64,000 nucleotides of DNA from Adiantum capillus-veneris. Its lineage: Eukaryota > Streptophyta > Polypodiopsida > Polypodiales > Pteridaceae. Both the position numbers and the translations under genes were made by a program. The notes beneath the pieces were generated by a model. That model was given only the letters and a program-made list of their open reading frames with translations. It was not told the origin of the DNA and did not search any database. This document shows positions 45,836 through 57,390 of this stretch, piece after piece. The stretch spans positions 57,419,268 to 57,483,267 of the forward strand of contig CM043944.1 in assembly GCA_014529385.2 (NCBI GenBank), given 5' to 3'. Position 1 is the stretch's first letter. The number at the start of each line of letters is the position of its first letter.

Positions 45836-47688
45836 TGGTGCAACCAAAGTTGGTCTGTGCTAGGAAGTGTACAATGCAATGATGTGTATGATGGCATGCG
45901 CATGGCAAAGGGCTAAAGTAGGTATGAAGACCCTGGGAAGGAGAGTGGCAGCGGAAATGTATGCTTAAAGTGGTTTTTTAGGCTAAGGGGGCCTCCAAAG
46001 TGAGATAATGATGACAGTCGTTCACGATGTTCGAGATGTGGGAAATGTGCCCCGAAATGTGGTATTCGAGTTGCTCTAGAAGCCCGTCCAAACGGCTTGT
46101 CAAACGGGCCTTCGGTGTGAAAGATATGCCAGTCCGAAGTTAAAGGGCTTCGCAGGTCCCGACGGACAGGGCAGGTACAGACAGGTGGCAAAAAATGGGA
46201 TCAATGGATACACGCGTAAAGCTCAAGCTGTCGATCGTGCAGGTCTTTTCGGTTTGCCATTCGGAGCTCAAACGGGCAAGTTATGGCCTGTGGAATGTTT
46301 GTCGGGGGTCGGGTACATGCTCACTCGGCCACGTTGGTAACCGCGCACACAGAAGTTATGGCTTGTGGAATGTTTGCTAGGGGTCGGATACATGCTCACT
46401 GGGCCACGTTGGTAAGCGCGCACACAGAAGTTTTCTTGAGGTCGCTAGGGTTCTGAAAAATTGCCTGCGATGTGGGGAGTCCACCGAAATTGGCGGCTCG
46501 TTGATCGGAGTTATGGACATCGAGATGGGCCTAGTTTAAGTTGGCAGGCGGTGATGGCGAAAAGGGATCGGGTGGTTTTCCCCGTCTTTGGACATGTTTT
46601 CGGAGGCCATGGTATGGAATGCCGGGAAAGCACAAGGATTTTGGGGCCGGCAAATGGACCCCAGTGCAACATACTTGGAAAATTCGGATGGCAAACCTTG
46701 GTTGTGTTGTGAGCAGCGAGCACAGACCATGTGGGAAATGAGCCCCCCAACCACTTTGGTTGTAAATTCAAAAGGTAAGTAGTGGGGCTGGAGCTGGAAA
46801 AAACAAAAGAGTGGCTGGACTCCAAGTGAAAAAGGTAAAAGTAGGAACTTCAAGGCAAATTTAAAACAAGGAGATCTAAGGAAGGAAAAGAAAAACAAGG
46901 GCAGTGGCGCCAAAAAAAGGAATTTTTTTCCTCAAGAAAAAACAAAGAGGGAAAGGGAGAAAAGGGAAGGGCATCGTTTTCGAGGGTTTCTGTTTTTTCT
47001 TGGAGAAGAAGGAAGGAGAATTGGAAAAAAGAAGAGGAAAAGAAGCTTTGTGTGCTCACGATTGACAATCGAAGCCGACACGGTTTGTCGGGGAAGCAGC
47101 TCGAGGAGTGAGCACCTTGTAGAGGAAAAAGCCAGCGAGGGCTACCAAGAGAAGCGGCTTCTGTGGAAGTGAAGCCAACAATGGAGTTTTTTTGTCGAGG
47201 TGTGTGTCGACAAATTCAAGTGGCGAGGGATGTGTATGCCCCTCAATACAGATTTTGGTGACGACCCTGGTGCGGCCAAGAGCAGGCTACATGGGTCTTG
47301 TACATGTATTTTCTATTTGAAGGAGAAACTGTCATTGCCGGTTTTGGCGCCGTCTTTCCCCCCTTCCCCCCTTTCTTCTTTGCTCGTCTCCAGGGTGTGT
47401 GGTGCCGGTGTGTGTGAGCGGTGCGCCCCCTGGGCCCCCAGTGTGTGTGAGAGAGAAAGAGAGAGAGGTGTTGAGTTGTGGAAGAGCTCGAAGCGCGCAA
47501 TATTGGTGTGGTAGCTTTCTGAGGATTGTGCAGAGTGTTTGTGCGTTGGGCGAAGTGCATGCGAGGCCCTGTTAGTGTGAGTTGCTTGTTTTGAAGGTGT
47601 TTTCGAGAGGACAGGGGTGCTGTGAATACCCTGAGCTATATAGGGGCAGTTGTTTGTGTGTCGGGTGTGTTTCCCATTCCCCTCTCCA
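45836..47688 (+). repeat. 5' LTR of the Gag-only element (1853 bp)
   Basis: It contains an internal 75 bp tandem duplication (46281-46355 / 46356-46430, TTATGGC(C/T)TGTGGAATGTTTG) that the other LTR lacks. CTATATAGGGG at 47636-47646 is a likely TATA box about 45 bp before the LTR end, so R-U5 would be very short. Frames inside the LTR have no domains. Confidence 0.9.
47636..47646 (+). promoter_or_regulatory. TATA box of the Gag-only element
   Basis: CTATATAGGGG, repeated at 51708-51718 in the 3' LTR. Confidence 0.5.
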
Positions 47689-47693
47689 TCTTC

Positions 47694-47711
47694 TGGTAAC
47701 CCCACTGAGGA
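47694..47711 (+). other. Candidate primer binding site of the Gag-only element
   Basis: TGGTAACCCCACTGAGGA begins 5 bases after the 5' LTR. It starts with TGG as a PBS should, but I cannot name the tRNA. Confidence 0.45.
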
Positions 47712-47761
47712 GCACACTGATTGCTCCCTGGTGATGTGTTTATAAGCAAAAATGTGGCAAA

Positions 47762-49689
47762 GTGTTGGCCCAAGAAGATGCGGATGAGTGGCTGACAGAT
47801 TTTGAGTTGTTTATGCTCTCATTGCAAATGTGGAGTGATGAAGAAAAGCTGGAGACAGTTCCGTTGGTGCTGCGAGGTAAAGCAAAAGCCTGGTTTGATG
47901 GTCTGGAAGCTGCAAGTAAGCAGGATTGGGTTGGTTTTCGAGAGCGGTTTCTCTGTAAGTTTCACAAAGTGGTGTCGGCTGCTGAAGCGGATGCAAAGAT
48001 TAAAGGGCTGCGACAAGAAGTAAGTGAAAATTTTGATGCTTTTGTTGATAAGTTTGAAGCTTGTTGGAGTGATCTGGTTGCTGCCACCCAAGTGGTCAAT
48101 GCGGATGGTTTCAAGCTGGAGAAATTCCTAGCTTGCGCGTGTCCTCGAGTTTGAGATAAGGTGGATGATGAAGAGTCAAAGACTTATGCCGAGGCAGTCA
48201 GAGTTGCTAGGGTGAAGAGCAGGAAAATGAAAAAAAAGCTGGAGTTAGGCTTGTTAAAGCCTGCAGATTGTGTGCATGTTGAAGCAGCAGTTTGTTCTAT
48301 GGGCCCATCGAGGATGGTGCTAGTGATGCCAAGTGTGGAGCCTGTTAGGGTAAGGCCTATGATTGACTATGTTCCTTGGGAATTACATGTTGGTGAAGCG
48401 TCTACACCGATTGTGGATGAGCTTGTCAATGAAGATGAGCCTTTTGTTGAAGAGAGCTTGTGTGTAGAGGAGTTAGCAGATGCCAATTGTCCAGTGCAAC
48501 TTGAAGAGGTGGAGCCTGTTCTCGTGGAGTCCTTTTATGAAAGGGTGACAGATTGTGGCCAAGTGGTAGGTGCTGAGAGCTTGGGGTTGGATGACAAAAG
48601 TGGGCACAACAATGGTCCAACTTTTGTGGAGCAGCTAGAGGATAATGATACTGATGCCAAATTGGCCTATGGTGAAGATGATGAGGCTACAAGCTCAAGC
48701 TTTTGGGAAACGAGCAAGGAGGATAGAGATACGAGCTGGGAGACAGAATCCGAAGAGTCGGTGCTGGTAAAGGTAAAGTTACCTTCGTATATGCATAAGG
48801 ATGTGGTGGTTGCCACTATAAAGGATGAGGAGGTGATAACATCAGAGCTTGAAACTGGAGACATGCAGGTGAGGGTGTTGTGTGGCACCATGCTAATGAC
48901 GATGCTCATCAAGGTAGCTGTGCAAGGTGCTTTGATTGTACGACAGATACAAGGGTTTCCCAAGAAAGAGAGAGTTTTTAGGCTGAGGAAGAAGAACATG
49001 TTGAAGAAGATAGCAAGGGAGAGGCATCGGATACTTGTCGAAGGGAAGAGCAGCTGCAATCGCCTATGGGTTTCAGGGGTAGTGCCTTGGATACAGGTTC
49101 TTTTGGCCAGGAATGCATTGAAGAGGAAGATGATTGGGGGTTTGATGAACCGGTGGGTGAGATGGATGAAGAGACACAGGTGATGGCTGGGAAAGCTTTG
49201 ACCAGAATGAAGGTGATACGAGGGTCTGTCCCTCTGCAGATGGAGGTTTCTTTGGGAGAGCAAAAGTCTGTTGCTATGGTGGTGCCGACAGAGGCAGGTA
49301 TGGAGGTGAGTATGGAAGTGATGGTGACCGGGGTGCCTTTGTTGAAAGAGTTTCTCGCTAAGCGGAGTGGTCCTCTTGAACGTGAAGGAAATTCCAAGGG
49401 TGTGGAATTGTTCGAGATGTCAAAGGAGGTTTGTGTATGGTGGTTGAAGGGGATGCTGATAAACGCAGCTGTGCAGTGGGTTGTCGAGCAGATGAAGGAT
49501 TTGCTTGAGGAGGATCACACTTTATATGGTTGGGAGGGAGGGCATGGTATGTTCAATATGTCTAATGGAAGTAGTGATGCATTCGGTGGTGTTTTCTTGG
49601 AAATGGACAGTATGCCTACGGATGTTGGGAGTAGTGGAAGTATGCCGAGGAAAACTTATGTAGATGGTTGGCTAGATGCCTTGGTGTAG
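47762..49689 (+). pseudogene. Gag-like polyprotein of the non-autonomous element
   Basis: Residues ~5-130 fit a retrotransposon Gag domain: WLTDFELFMLSL, VPLVLRGKAKAWFDGLEA, DWVGFRERFLCKF. A TGA at 48152-48154 follows but the same frame continues to 49183 (TYAEAVRVARVKSRKMKKK, then an acidic Val/Glu-rich stretch). A frameshift near 49066-49180 leads to the frame ending at 49689. No CCHC, no D-S/T-G and no YxDD is present. No ATG lies in frame at the start, where the first in-frame stop upstream is near 47732. So the N-terminus is lost or non-AUG. The acidic part matches no family I know. Confidence 0.75.
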
Positions 49690-49942
49690 CACTATGTGAG
49701 CCTTATACAGATGGATGGACGTGACTAGTGCCAAGTGTTTGACCCAGGTGGTGTCCATGTTGTGAAGCATGGGGTTGGGAAACCCACATGAACAAAGGAA
49801 ACGGGTAGCACATGCCAGGTTTTGTACATATGTTAGGTGGTTTGTGGTGTGCAGAGAGTTTGTTTTGGTGTGGTAGTTTTTTTTAGAGCAATAAGCCTGT
49901 TTGTGGTTGAACATAAATGTTCAACAAGGGGGTGGGCAATGA
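49690..49942 (+). other. 3' untranslated part and polypurine tract of the Gag-only element
   Basis: Non-coding. It contains the short palindrome TTGAACATAAATGTTCAA at 49907-49924 and the purine-rich AAGGGGGTGGGCAATGA immediately before the 3' LTR. Confidence 0.6.
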
Positions 49943-51761
49943 TGGTGGAAACAAAGTTGGTATGTGCTAGGAAGTGTACAATGCAATGATGTGTATGCTG
50001 GCATGCGCATGGCAAAGGGCTAAAGAAGGTATAAAGACCCTGGGTAGGAGAGTGGTAGCGGAAATATATGCTTAAAGTGGTTTTTTAGGTGAGGGGGGCC
50101 TCCAAAGTGAGATAATGATGATGGTAGTTCACGGTGTTCGAGATGTGGGAAATGTGCCCCGAAATGTGGTATTCGAGATGCTCTAGAAGCCCGTCCAAAC
50201 GGCTCGTCAAACGGGCCTTCGGTGTGAAAGATATGCCAGTCCGAAGTTAGAAGGCTTCCCAGGTTCCGATGGACAGGGCAAGTACAGATAGGTGGCAAAA
50301 AATCGGATCAATGGATACACACGTAAAGCTTAAGCTGTCGATCATGCCGGTCTTTTCGGTTCGCCATTCGAAGCTCAAACGGGCAAGTTATGGCCTGTGG
50401 AATATTTGACAGGGGTCGGGTACATGCTCACTGGGCCACGTTGGTAAGCGCCCACACAGAAGTTTTCTTGAGGTCGCTAGGGTTTTGAAAAATTGCCTGC
50501 GATGTGGGGAGTCCACCCAAAGTGGCAGCTCGTTGATCGGAGTTATGGACATCGAGATGGGCCTAGTTCAAGTTGGCAGGCGGTGATGGCGAAAAGAGAT
50601 CGAGTGGTTTTCCCCATCTTTGGACATGTTTTCGGAGGCCATTGTATGGAATGCCGGGGAAGTGCGAGGATTTTGGGGCCGGCAAATGGACCCCCCATGC
50701 AGCATACTCGAAAAATTCGGATGGCAAGCCCTGGTTGTGTTGTGAGCAATGAGCACCGACCATGTGGGAAATGAGCCCCCCAACCACTTTGGTTGTAAAT
50801 TCAAAAGGTAAGTAGTTGGGCTGGAGTTGGAAAAAACAAAAGAGTGGCTGGACTCCAAGGTGAAAGTAGGAATTTCAAGGCAAAGTTAAAACAAGGAGAT
50901 CTAAGGAAGGAAAAGAAAAGCAAGGGCAGTGGGGCAGTGGCGCCAGGTAGGGGCGGCACCTACCTGGCGGCACTGCCCAAAAAAGGAATTTTTTTCCTTG
51001 GCCTAAAGAAAAAACAAAGAGGGAAAGGGAGAAAAGGGAAGGGCATCGTTTTCGAGGGTTTCTGGTTTTTTCTTGGAGAAGAAGGAAGGAGAATTGGAAA
51101 AAGAAGAGGAAAAGAAGCTTCGTGTGCTCACGATAGATAGTCGAAGCCGACACGCTTGTTCGGGGAAGCGGTTCGAGGAGTGAGCACCTTGTAGAGGAAA
51201 AAGCCAGCGAGGGCTACCAAGAGAAGTGCCTTCTGTCGAAGTGAAGCCAACAATGGAGTTTTTTTGTCGAGGTGTGTGCCGACAAATTCAAGTGGCGAAG
51301 GATGTGTATGCCCCTCAGTACGGATTTTGGTGATGGCCATGGTGCGGCCAAGAGCAGGCTACATGGGTCTTGTACATGTATTTTCTATTTGAAGGAGAAA
51401 CTGTCATTGCCGGTTTTGGCGCCGTCTTTCCCCCCTTCCCCCTTTCTTCTTTGCTCGTCTCCAGGGTGTGTGGTGCCGGTGTGTGTGAGCGTGTGCGCCC
51501 CCCGGGCCCCCAGTGTGTGTGAGAGAGAAAGAGAGAGAGGTGTTGAGTTGTGGAAGAGCTGGAAGCGCGCAATATCGGTGTGGTAGCTTTCTGAGGATTG
51601 TGCAGAGTGTTTGTACGTTGGGCGAAGTGCATGCGAGGCCGTGTTAGTGTGAGTTGCTTGTTTTGAAGCTGTTTTCGAGAGGACACGGGTGCTATGAATA
51701 CCCTGATCTATATAGGGGCAGTTGTTTGTGTGTCGGGTGTGTTCCCCATTCCCCCTCTCCA
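49943..51761 (+). repeat. 3' LTR of the Gag-only element (1819 bp)
   Basis: Same order of sequence as the 5' LTR. It carries an insertion at about 50934-50977 that is itself a near-perfect hairpin (arms 50934-50951 and 50959-50977). It has a single copy of the 75 bp unit that is doubled in the 5' LTR. Confidence 0.9.
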
Positions 51762-52168
51762 GCGTTGCTATGAGCGCCACTATGGAACAAAGAAAATAGC
51801 GACAGTCATAGCAACGCCCATATCGACGCCGTGGATTTTAACTTTTGAGCGTCGCATGGGAGCGTCACTAATGTAAAGTACCTCTTGTAATGCAACTATA
51901 TTTTTTTCTTTTTTTGGGGGAAGGGGGAGGGGGGGGGGGGGGTTACCATGTAGCTCTCATCTTGCATATATAAGTCATCCTTCCATAGGTCCACTGACCT
52001 CGTGGACCCTTGTGCGGGACACGTAAACCAGTCTTCTACTTCGTGAGTACTGGTTGATGGCCTGAGGTTATCGGAAGATGGCCTCATCTGGGAGTACACA
52101 CATGCATAAACAAAAAACACATACACACATACACATGCATAAACAAAGAATGCATACACACACATTGA

Positions 52169-52220
<52 letters not shown>

Positions 52221-52312
52221 CAAAGAGAAAGAGAAAGAGGGAGAGAGAGAGAGAGAAAGAAAAACAAAGAGAGAGAGAGGGGGAGAAGACAAAAAGAGAG
52301 AGGTAAGGGGAG

Positions 52313-52355
<43 letters not shown>

Positions 52356-52375
52356 AGAGAATATATGAAATGAAA
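51762..52375. other. Right target flank and GA microsatellites
   Basis: 51762-51835 completes the palindromic target (GCGTTGCTATGA ... TCATAGCAACGCCCA) and has related AGCGCCAC and GCGTCACTA words typical of a foldback or MITE-like element. A short poly-G (51931-51942) and (GA)n runs at 52174-52215 and 52317-52351 follow. There is no gene. Confidence 0.6.
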
Positions 52376-53110
52376 TGTTATATTAAGATTTAGGGTTATG
52401 TTAAATTAAGATCTAAGATTAAGTTATATTACTTGTATTTAAAATTTATATTTAGGTTAGACGTAAGGTTGGGTTAAGATCTAAATTAGATTTAAGATTG
52501 GATTAGATTACATTTAACTTTAGGTTAAATTTAGGTTTATGTTGAGTTTAAGATTAGATTAGATTCAGATTTAAAATTAGGGCAAGATTTGAGATTAGCT
52601 ATGTTAGATTTAAGATTAGATTGGATTTAGATTTAAGTTAGATTACATTTAGGTTTAGGATTTAAGATTATATTAGATTCACGTTTATGTCAAATTTAAG
52701 ATTAGATTAGATTTAGATTTATGCTAGATTTAAGATTAAGGCAAGATTTAAGATTAGCTAGGTTAGATTTAAGGTTAGATTAAATTTAGATTTAAGTTAG
52801 ATTACATTTAGGTTTAGGTTAGATTTAGGTGTATGTTGAGTTTAAGATTTAATTAGATCTAGATTTATGTTAGATTTAAGATTAGATTTAGGTTAGATTT
52901 TAGGGCATGTCAATGAAGGCCTTGCCCAAAGAGCAAACACTAGGTATACAACAATTTGTATATTCCCATCAGAATCTGACACCTATTAACTCACCCACTA
53001 ACCATGTTCAATTAGCTCAGAATCACCATATGTTTAATTAGGTCAGATTTAAGATTAGATTTTGGATTTAGTTTTTATATTAAAATCTACCTTCGAGATT
53101 ACGGGAAAAA
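52376..53110. repeat. C-poor degenerate TTTAGG/TTAGATT repeat tract
   Basis: Words such as TTAGATTTAAGATTAGATT, TTTAGGTTTA and TTAGGTTAGATTT recur without strict period for about 700 bp on a strand almost free of C up to about 52900. It starts ATTTAGGGTTATG, close to the plant telomere word TTTAGGG, but perfect telomere arrays are absent. Confidence 0.8.
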
Positions 53111-53450
53111 ATTAGAGTTAGGCGAATGGTGATCCCTCTCTTCCTCGGATGCAACCTTAAGTTGGAAAACTTCCAACGACATGATACTCAGATTGGAGGC
53201 CAACATGTAATGTGCTAAGTAGTCCCTTGAAGAAGGATCTGCTGTGAAGAGGTGTTAAAACGCTATGAATTGCTACAGCTAGAGAAGAGGCAAAGGGGTT
53301 TTGTCCACTACATGCACTGTCATGTAGACGCGTGTGGGTGTGTAGATTTCTCGTACCCACAAATACATGCATTGACCAATTAAGACAAGATTATAACCTG
53401 GTGGTTCTGATCTCAGAGAAAACCTCTAGACCGACGTGTGCAAGGATCGC
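53111..53450. other. Unassigned spacer
   Basis: No domain or repeat is recognised. It ends ATCGC before the gypsy LTR. Confidence 0.4.
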
Positions 53451-55454
53451 TGTCGAGAAATTTGCGGTCTTGCCAGGAAAGCACCGGGCTTATGGCTGTG
53501 AGAGTTTGTGAGAGAACTCAACAAAAACTATATGAAGGAGTTAAACCATAGATGCCATGAAGACTAGGGTTTGGAAAGAAGTGCAATCAAAGAAGACTCA
53601 CTCTTTCTCTCTTGCACTCTCACACACAAAGAAAGAACACAAAAGAGAATGTCAAAACAATACAAAAATGAAAACATCAAGGCTATGGTCATATCGTATC
53701 ATGGGTAATATGAAAGGGTTAATAGATGAGTTAATGGCATTCAATCTTGGCTGACCAAATAGGCTACGAATTGTTCTTTGGAATTGTAGTTTTGTGCTTA
53801 CCATAATATATATATTTTGTCTAGTGATTGGGATTAATTGTGTGTACAAATCCTCTTGGTTCATAGCAAGATAACTACGCTTACGTCAAAAGAAAAGTTA
53901 TAGTCTATGAGAGGTAGTATGATGGGATCCGGTGATAGAAGTATTTCATTAAGTCTTTCTGGGCCAAAGAGAAACACTATACGTTGTTGAAAGTGTACTT
54001 TTCGGCTAATCCATACGTTAATTCTAATAGATCGTACAGAGTGAAAGCGATAGAAATGATCATCATGTGGGTTATTCATCTAGGATAGTATGTGAGAAAT
54101 GTAGATATGAGAGAAGTGAAGAGATGAGAAGTTTCCCTCCCAAGCCCTATTCTTGCCCGTAGGCAATAAGGATACTGCGGGGAGAGATGTACCTGTAGCA
54201 AAGAGAACCTAGAGAGGATGAATTACTAAGAATGAGAGGGATAGGTTTGGTTAAGGAGATGAGATTAGATACATATATATATGTTGGATTAGAGATGAAA
54301 ATGAAAACAACAAGAAATCAAGAAAACATCAATGTAGAACACATCTTACTTGAAACCCTTCGGCACCATTATTGATGGGAGAGAGAAGAAGATGGGAGAA
54401 TTCAACGTTGATTGATATGCCAAGTACAACAAATTCTTTGATTAGAGTTGATCTTCCAAGGATAGCGTACAAGAATGGCTAGTCTTCCTCTAGGAGAAAG
54501 TGTAGGCTTGGGCTTATGTTAATGGGGCTAATTACAATTAGGCATTACTACTCACTCCCTCAAGAATTCCTCTCATCAATGGCTTGAATGCTTGAGTTCC
54601 TTTTCAAGGAAGAAGAGGTCCCCTTTTATAGGTGAAGGGAACTCCCAAGGGTTTACACAAGAAGAGAGGATCCAGTGTGAATAGGAATTGGAAAAGTTGG
54701 AAATGAGCTGTCCCTACATGATGTGGGCAGACTGGGGTCCAGTATTTTGATCATATCTCCTCAACCGTGGCTCCAAATAAAAAAGTAAAAATATGGGCAG
54801 AAACTTCAGCTCATTAGCTACGATGTTCATTTTAAAATCATTTTCCAATTCGGATTGGAACCTTGTGTAAAAAATTCATGAAAATAGGGTCCATTTTTGG
54901 CAGCAGAAGTCTTCCCGTGGTCCCCTTAGCTTAAACTTTCATTTAATTCCAAAGGACACCTCATGCCATATGAAAGCATTACATTGCTCCTTGACAAAGT
55001 TTTGTAATCATGGTTGCAATAATGCATTAAAATAAGTGTATCTTTGAAATCATGCCACCTGGTGTCCCACTAGGATTTGATTCCCTCCTAGTAGCTATTT
55101 AAAAAGAAATATAAGAAAAGTATAAAAAATACATAGAATATATATATATTGGAGTTTACCCTAGATATAGGATCTAGCTAGAGTGTGAGATGATAATGAG
55201 ATAGTAGAAATAAAGAATCAATGCTTTTTGCCCCAAGTTAAAGAGGCGGAGCTATTGAGCTTTTTCCATAGTATTTTCTGATGGTAAAGTAAGGATAGGT
55301 TACCCTTGAGAAAAATAATAGGATGAGATAGAAGGCTTATTATTATACTTAAATATGCATATGTACATTATAGGAAAGATAATTATGTATCTAAAAAGTT
55401 ACAAGATAGATCTTGTAGCATGCGTTCCCACTATGTACGTGTCACAGCACGACA
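53451..55454 (-). repeat. 3' LTR of gypsy-2 (2004 bp)
   Basis: In element orientation TGTCGTGCTGTGACACG ... CTCGACA. TATAAAAGGGG on the minus strand at 54621-54631 is the likely promoter core. Small open frames in it are duplicated in the other LTR and have no domain. Confidence 0.95.
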
Positions 55455-55511
55455 TCCACCCCTCCAAACCTGCACATCCTCCGGTATGTGCCACATTATT
55501 TCTTTGTAAGA

Positions 55512-57390
55512 TCAGCCCTCTTGTACATCTTCCTTGCTTTCTTCTTCACTGGATGATTCCAAATCTTCATCTTCACTTTGATCTTTACCTGTGGTTTGCT
55601 CTTCTTCCTCATCAACATCTTCTGGATCATTGTCTCCTCTTCTCTTAAACATTTTGATCCTTTTTCCTGTAATGGGAATCTTTATTTCTGTACCATCTAG
55701 TTCAGACAAGCTGTAAGTAGCATTTTCATGCACATGCTTTACAACATACGGTCCAAACCATCTTTTTGAAAACTTATGCATGACTGTGTGTTGGTTATCA
55801 AGGCTACTATCATACACCAAAACCCAGTCACCTTTGTCAATTGCTTTGCTCCTGCGTCGATGTCGCTTATCAAAGTATTCCTTGTTTTTCAACCTTGCAT
55901 TTTTGAGTCGTTCTTTTGCAGCTTCAATGTCTCCAGGTCTTCTCTGTAGCTGCCTTATATGCAGTGCAAGGAGATCTTTCCTGCTAAGCCCCTCTTGCCA
56001 AGGTAGTACATTCCATGTGGGAATTGTATCTTCAATCGGCATCACTGACTTTTGACCATACATTAGCTCTGCAGGCATGTAGCCAGTTACTGAGCTATGT
56101 GTTGTACGATCAGCGCATAAAGCATATGGTAACAGTTTTGGCCACTCACCAAATCTTCCTTCGCAAGCCTTGGCCAAAGCTTTGATGATAGGAGGATGCC
56201 CTCTTTCACTCTTTCCATTGCCTTCAGGGTTGTAAGATGTAGTAAGAGAAAGCTTGATTCCTAATCTAGAAAAGAACTCCCTTGCTTCTTCGGCATCCAT
56301 TTCACCTCTATCTGCAGTGATTTTTCCCACACAACCATAACGGAAAATCACCTCATCAAGAAGGAATTTGCACACAGCTTCTGTGGTTTTAGCTCTTAAT
56401 GCTCTTCCTTCAACTTGGTTAGTTAGGTCCTCTCATGCAAGAACCAAGTATCTCATCTGCCAGAGTCCTAGAGGCATTGTGACTAGATCCACAACCCATT
56501 TATAGTGCATGGCTAGTGGATATGTAGGGTGCAATCCATCACGATGTCGAACATTTGAATACACTTGACAAGTTACACATGTCTCTACAAACTGAGATAC
56601 ATCTTTATACATACCCTTCCACCAGTATTTTTCTTTCAACTTGGAGAAGGTTGCCCATAGACTCTCATGAAACTCTTGCATGAGCTTTACGTGAGTCTGT
56701 TTTTTACATATAACCCTTTGTGGTGTAGCACCCTTTTGTTTAGGATGCTTCCACAAGTAACCATCCCTCAAAAAGTACCCATATGATTTCCTACGTATCC
56801 TCTTGAATTCTTGTTCAGACCAATCATCCTGTTTTGTTAGAGTACTCAAGTAGCTTCCAATAAGAAGCCAATCACCTTCATAAAGCACTTTCAAGAATGA
56901 TTCAAGTAGATTAGTCATGCAGACATTGTTACCTTTGACATGAGAGATAGAATAGAACTTTGTGCCTACATCATCTCCCTCGTCAATCATTTGTGACTCA
57001 TCTTCATACCTTGCCCTTGATAGCATATCTGCCACTGTATTGTCTTTACCTGCAATGTGCTTAAACTCAGGATTTAAGGACTTAATGTAGGCAATCCACC
57101 GCAACATAGCAATGTCTGGAGTTGAGCAGCTTGTAATCATCCCAAGAAGTGGTAGACAATCTGTTTCTACAACCACACATGCACCAATTAGGTACTCTTT
57201 TCCACTTTTCAAGGCTGTAATCATACCCCATAACTCTCTCTTTATCTGTGGATAGTTTCTTTGGCAAGCACTTAGCACCTTTGCTCCAAATCTTACCACA
57301 TACTTGTGTCCTTCTTTGTCATCTTGCCCTATTGCCCATCCAATCCCTGTAGGACTGGTGTCTACTGTCACAATTACTGGCCTTTGACAC
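55512..57390 (-). pseudogene. gypsy-2 RNase H and integrase
   Basis: 57371-56433: RNase H with VTVDTSPTGIGWAIGQD, the Glu in QIKRELWGM and Asp in VVVETDCLPL. The integrase zinc finger has FHESLW, then directly ATFSKLKEKYWWKGMYKDV and CVTC, so the second His region seems deleted. A TGA at 56433-56435 interrupts. In the same frame 56375-55512 carries ADRGEMDAEEA and NPEGNGKSERG, giving an intact D,D,E set (first Asp in WVVDLV). A GPY motif (KRWFGPYVVK) and an acidic tail follow. It joins RT through a one-base frameshift near 57395-57405. Confidence 0.92.

Larger units (their letters stand above)
45836..51761 (+). mobile_element. Gag-only non-autonomous LTR retrotransposon (TR-GAG-like), 5926 bp
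   Basis: Two long LTRs (45836-47688 and 49943-51761) share ends TGGTG...CTCTCCA and flank a 2254 bp interior. The interior has a Gag-like reading frame but no protease, integrase, RT or RNase H. A polypurine tract (AAGGGGGTGGGCA, from 49926) precedes the 3' LTR. The 4 bp GCGT occurs at 45832-45835 and 51762-51765 as target duplication. The LTRs show roughly two dozen differences in the first ~350 bp, so the insertion is old. An element of this kind would need pol from a partner, not identified here. Confidence 0.88.

Noticed and set aside
45510-45882. Overlapping Arg/Glu and Ser/Leu frames
   Set aside because: By-products of the (GA)n microsatellite next to the Gag-only element.
46511-47717. 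Several 60-130 codon frames in the LTRs of the Gag-only element
   Set aside because: Present in both LTRs, on both strands, without conserved start, domain or matching frame preservation. LTR sequence is a sufficient explanation.
52376-53110. Interstitial telomere array
   Set aside because: Only scattered TTTAGGG-like words and no run of perfect heptamers. I list it as a degenerate tract only.
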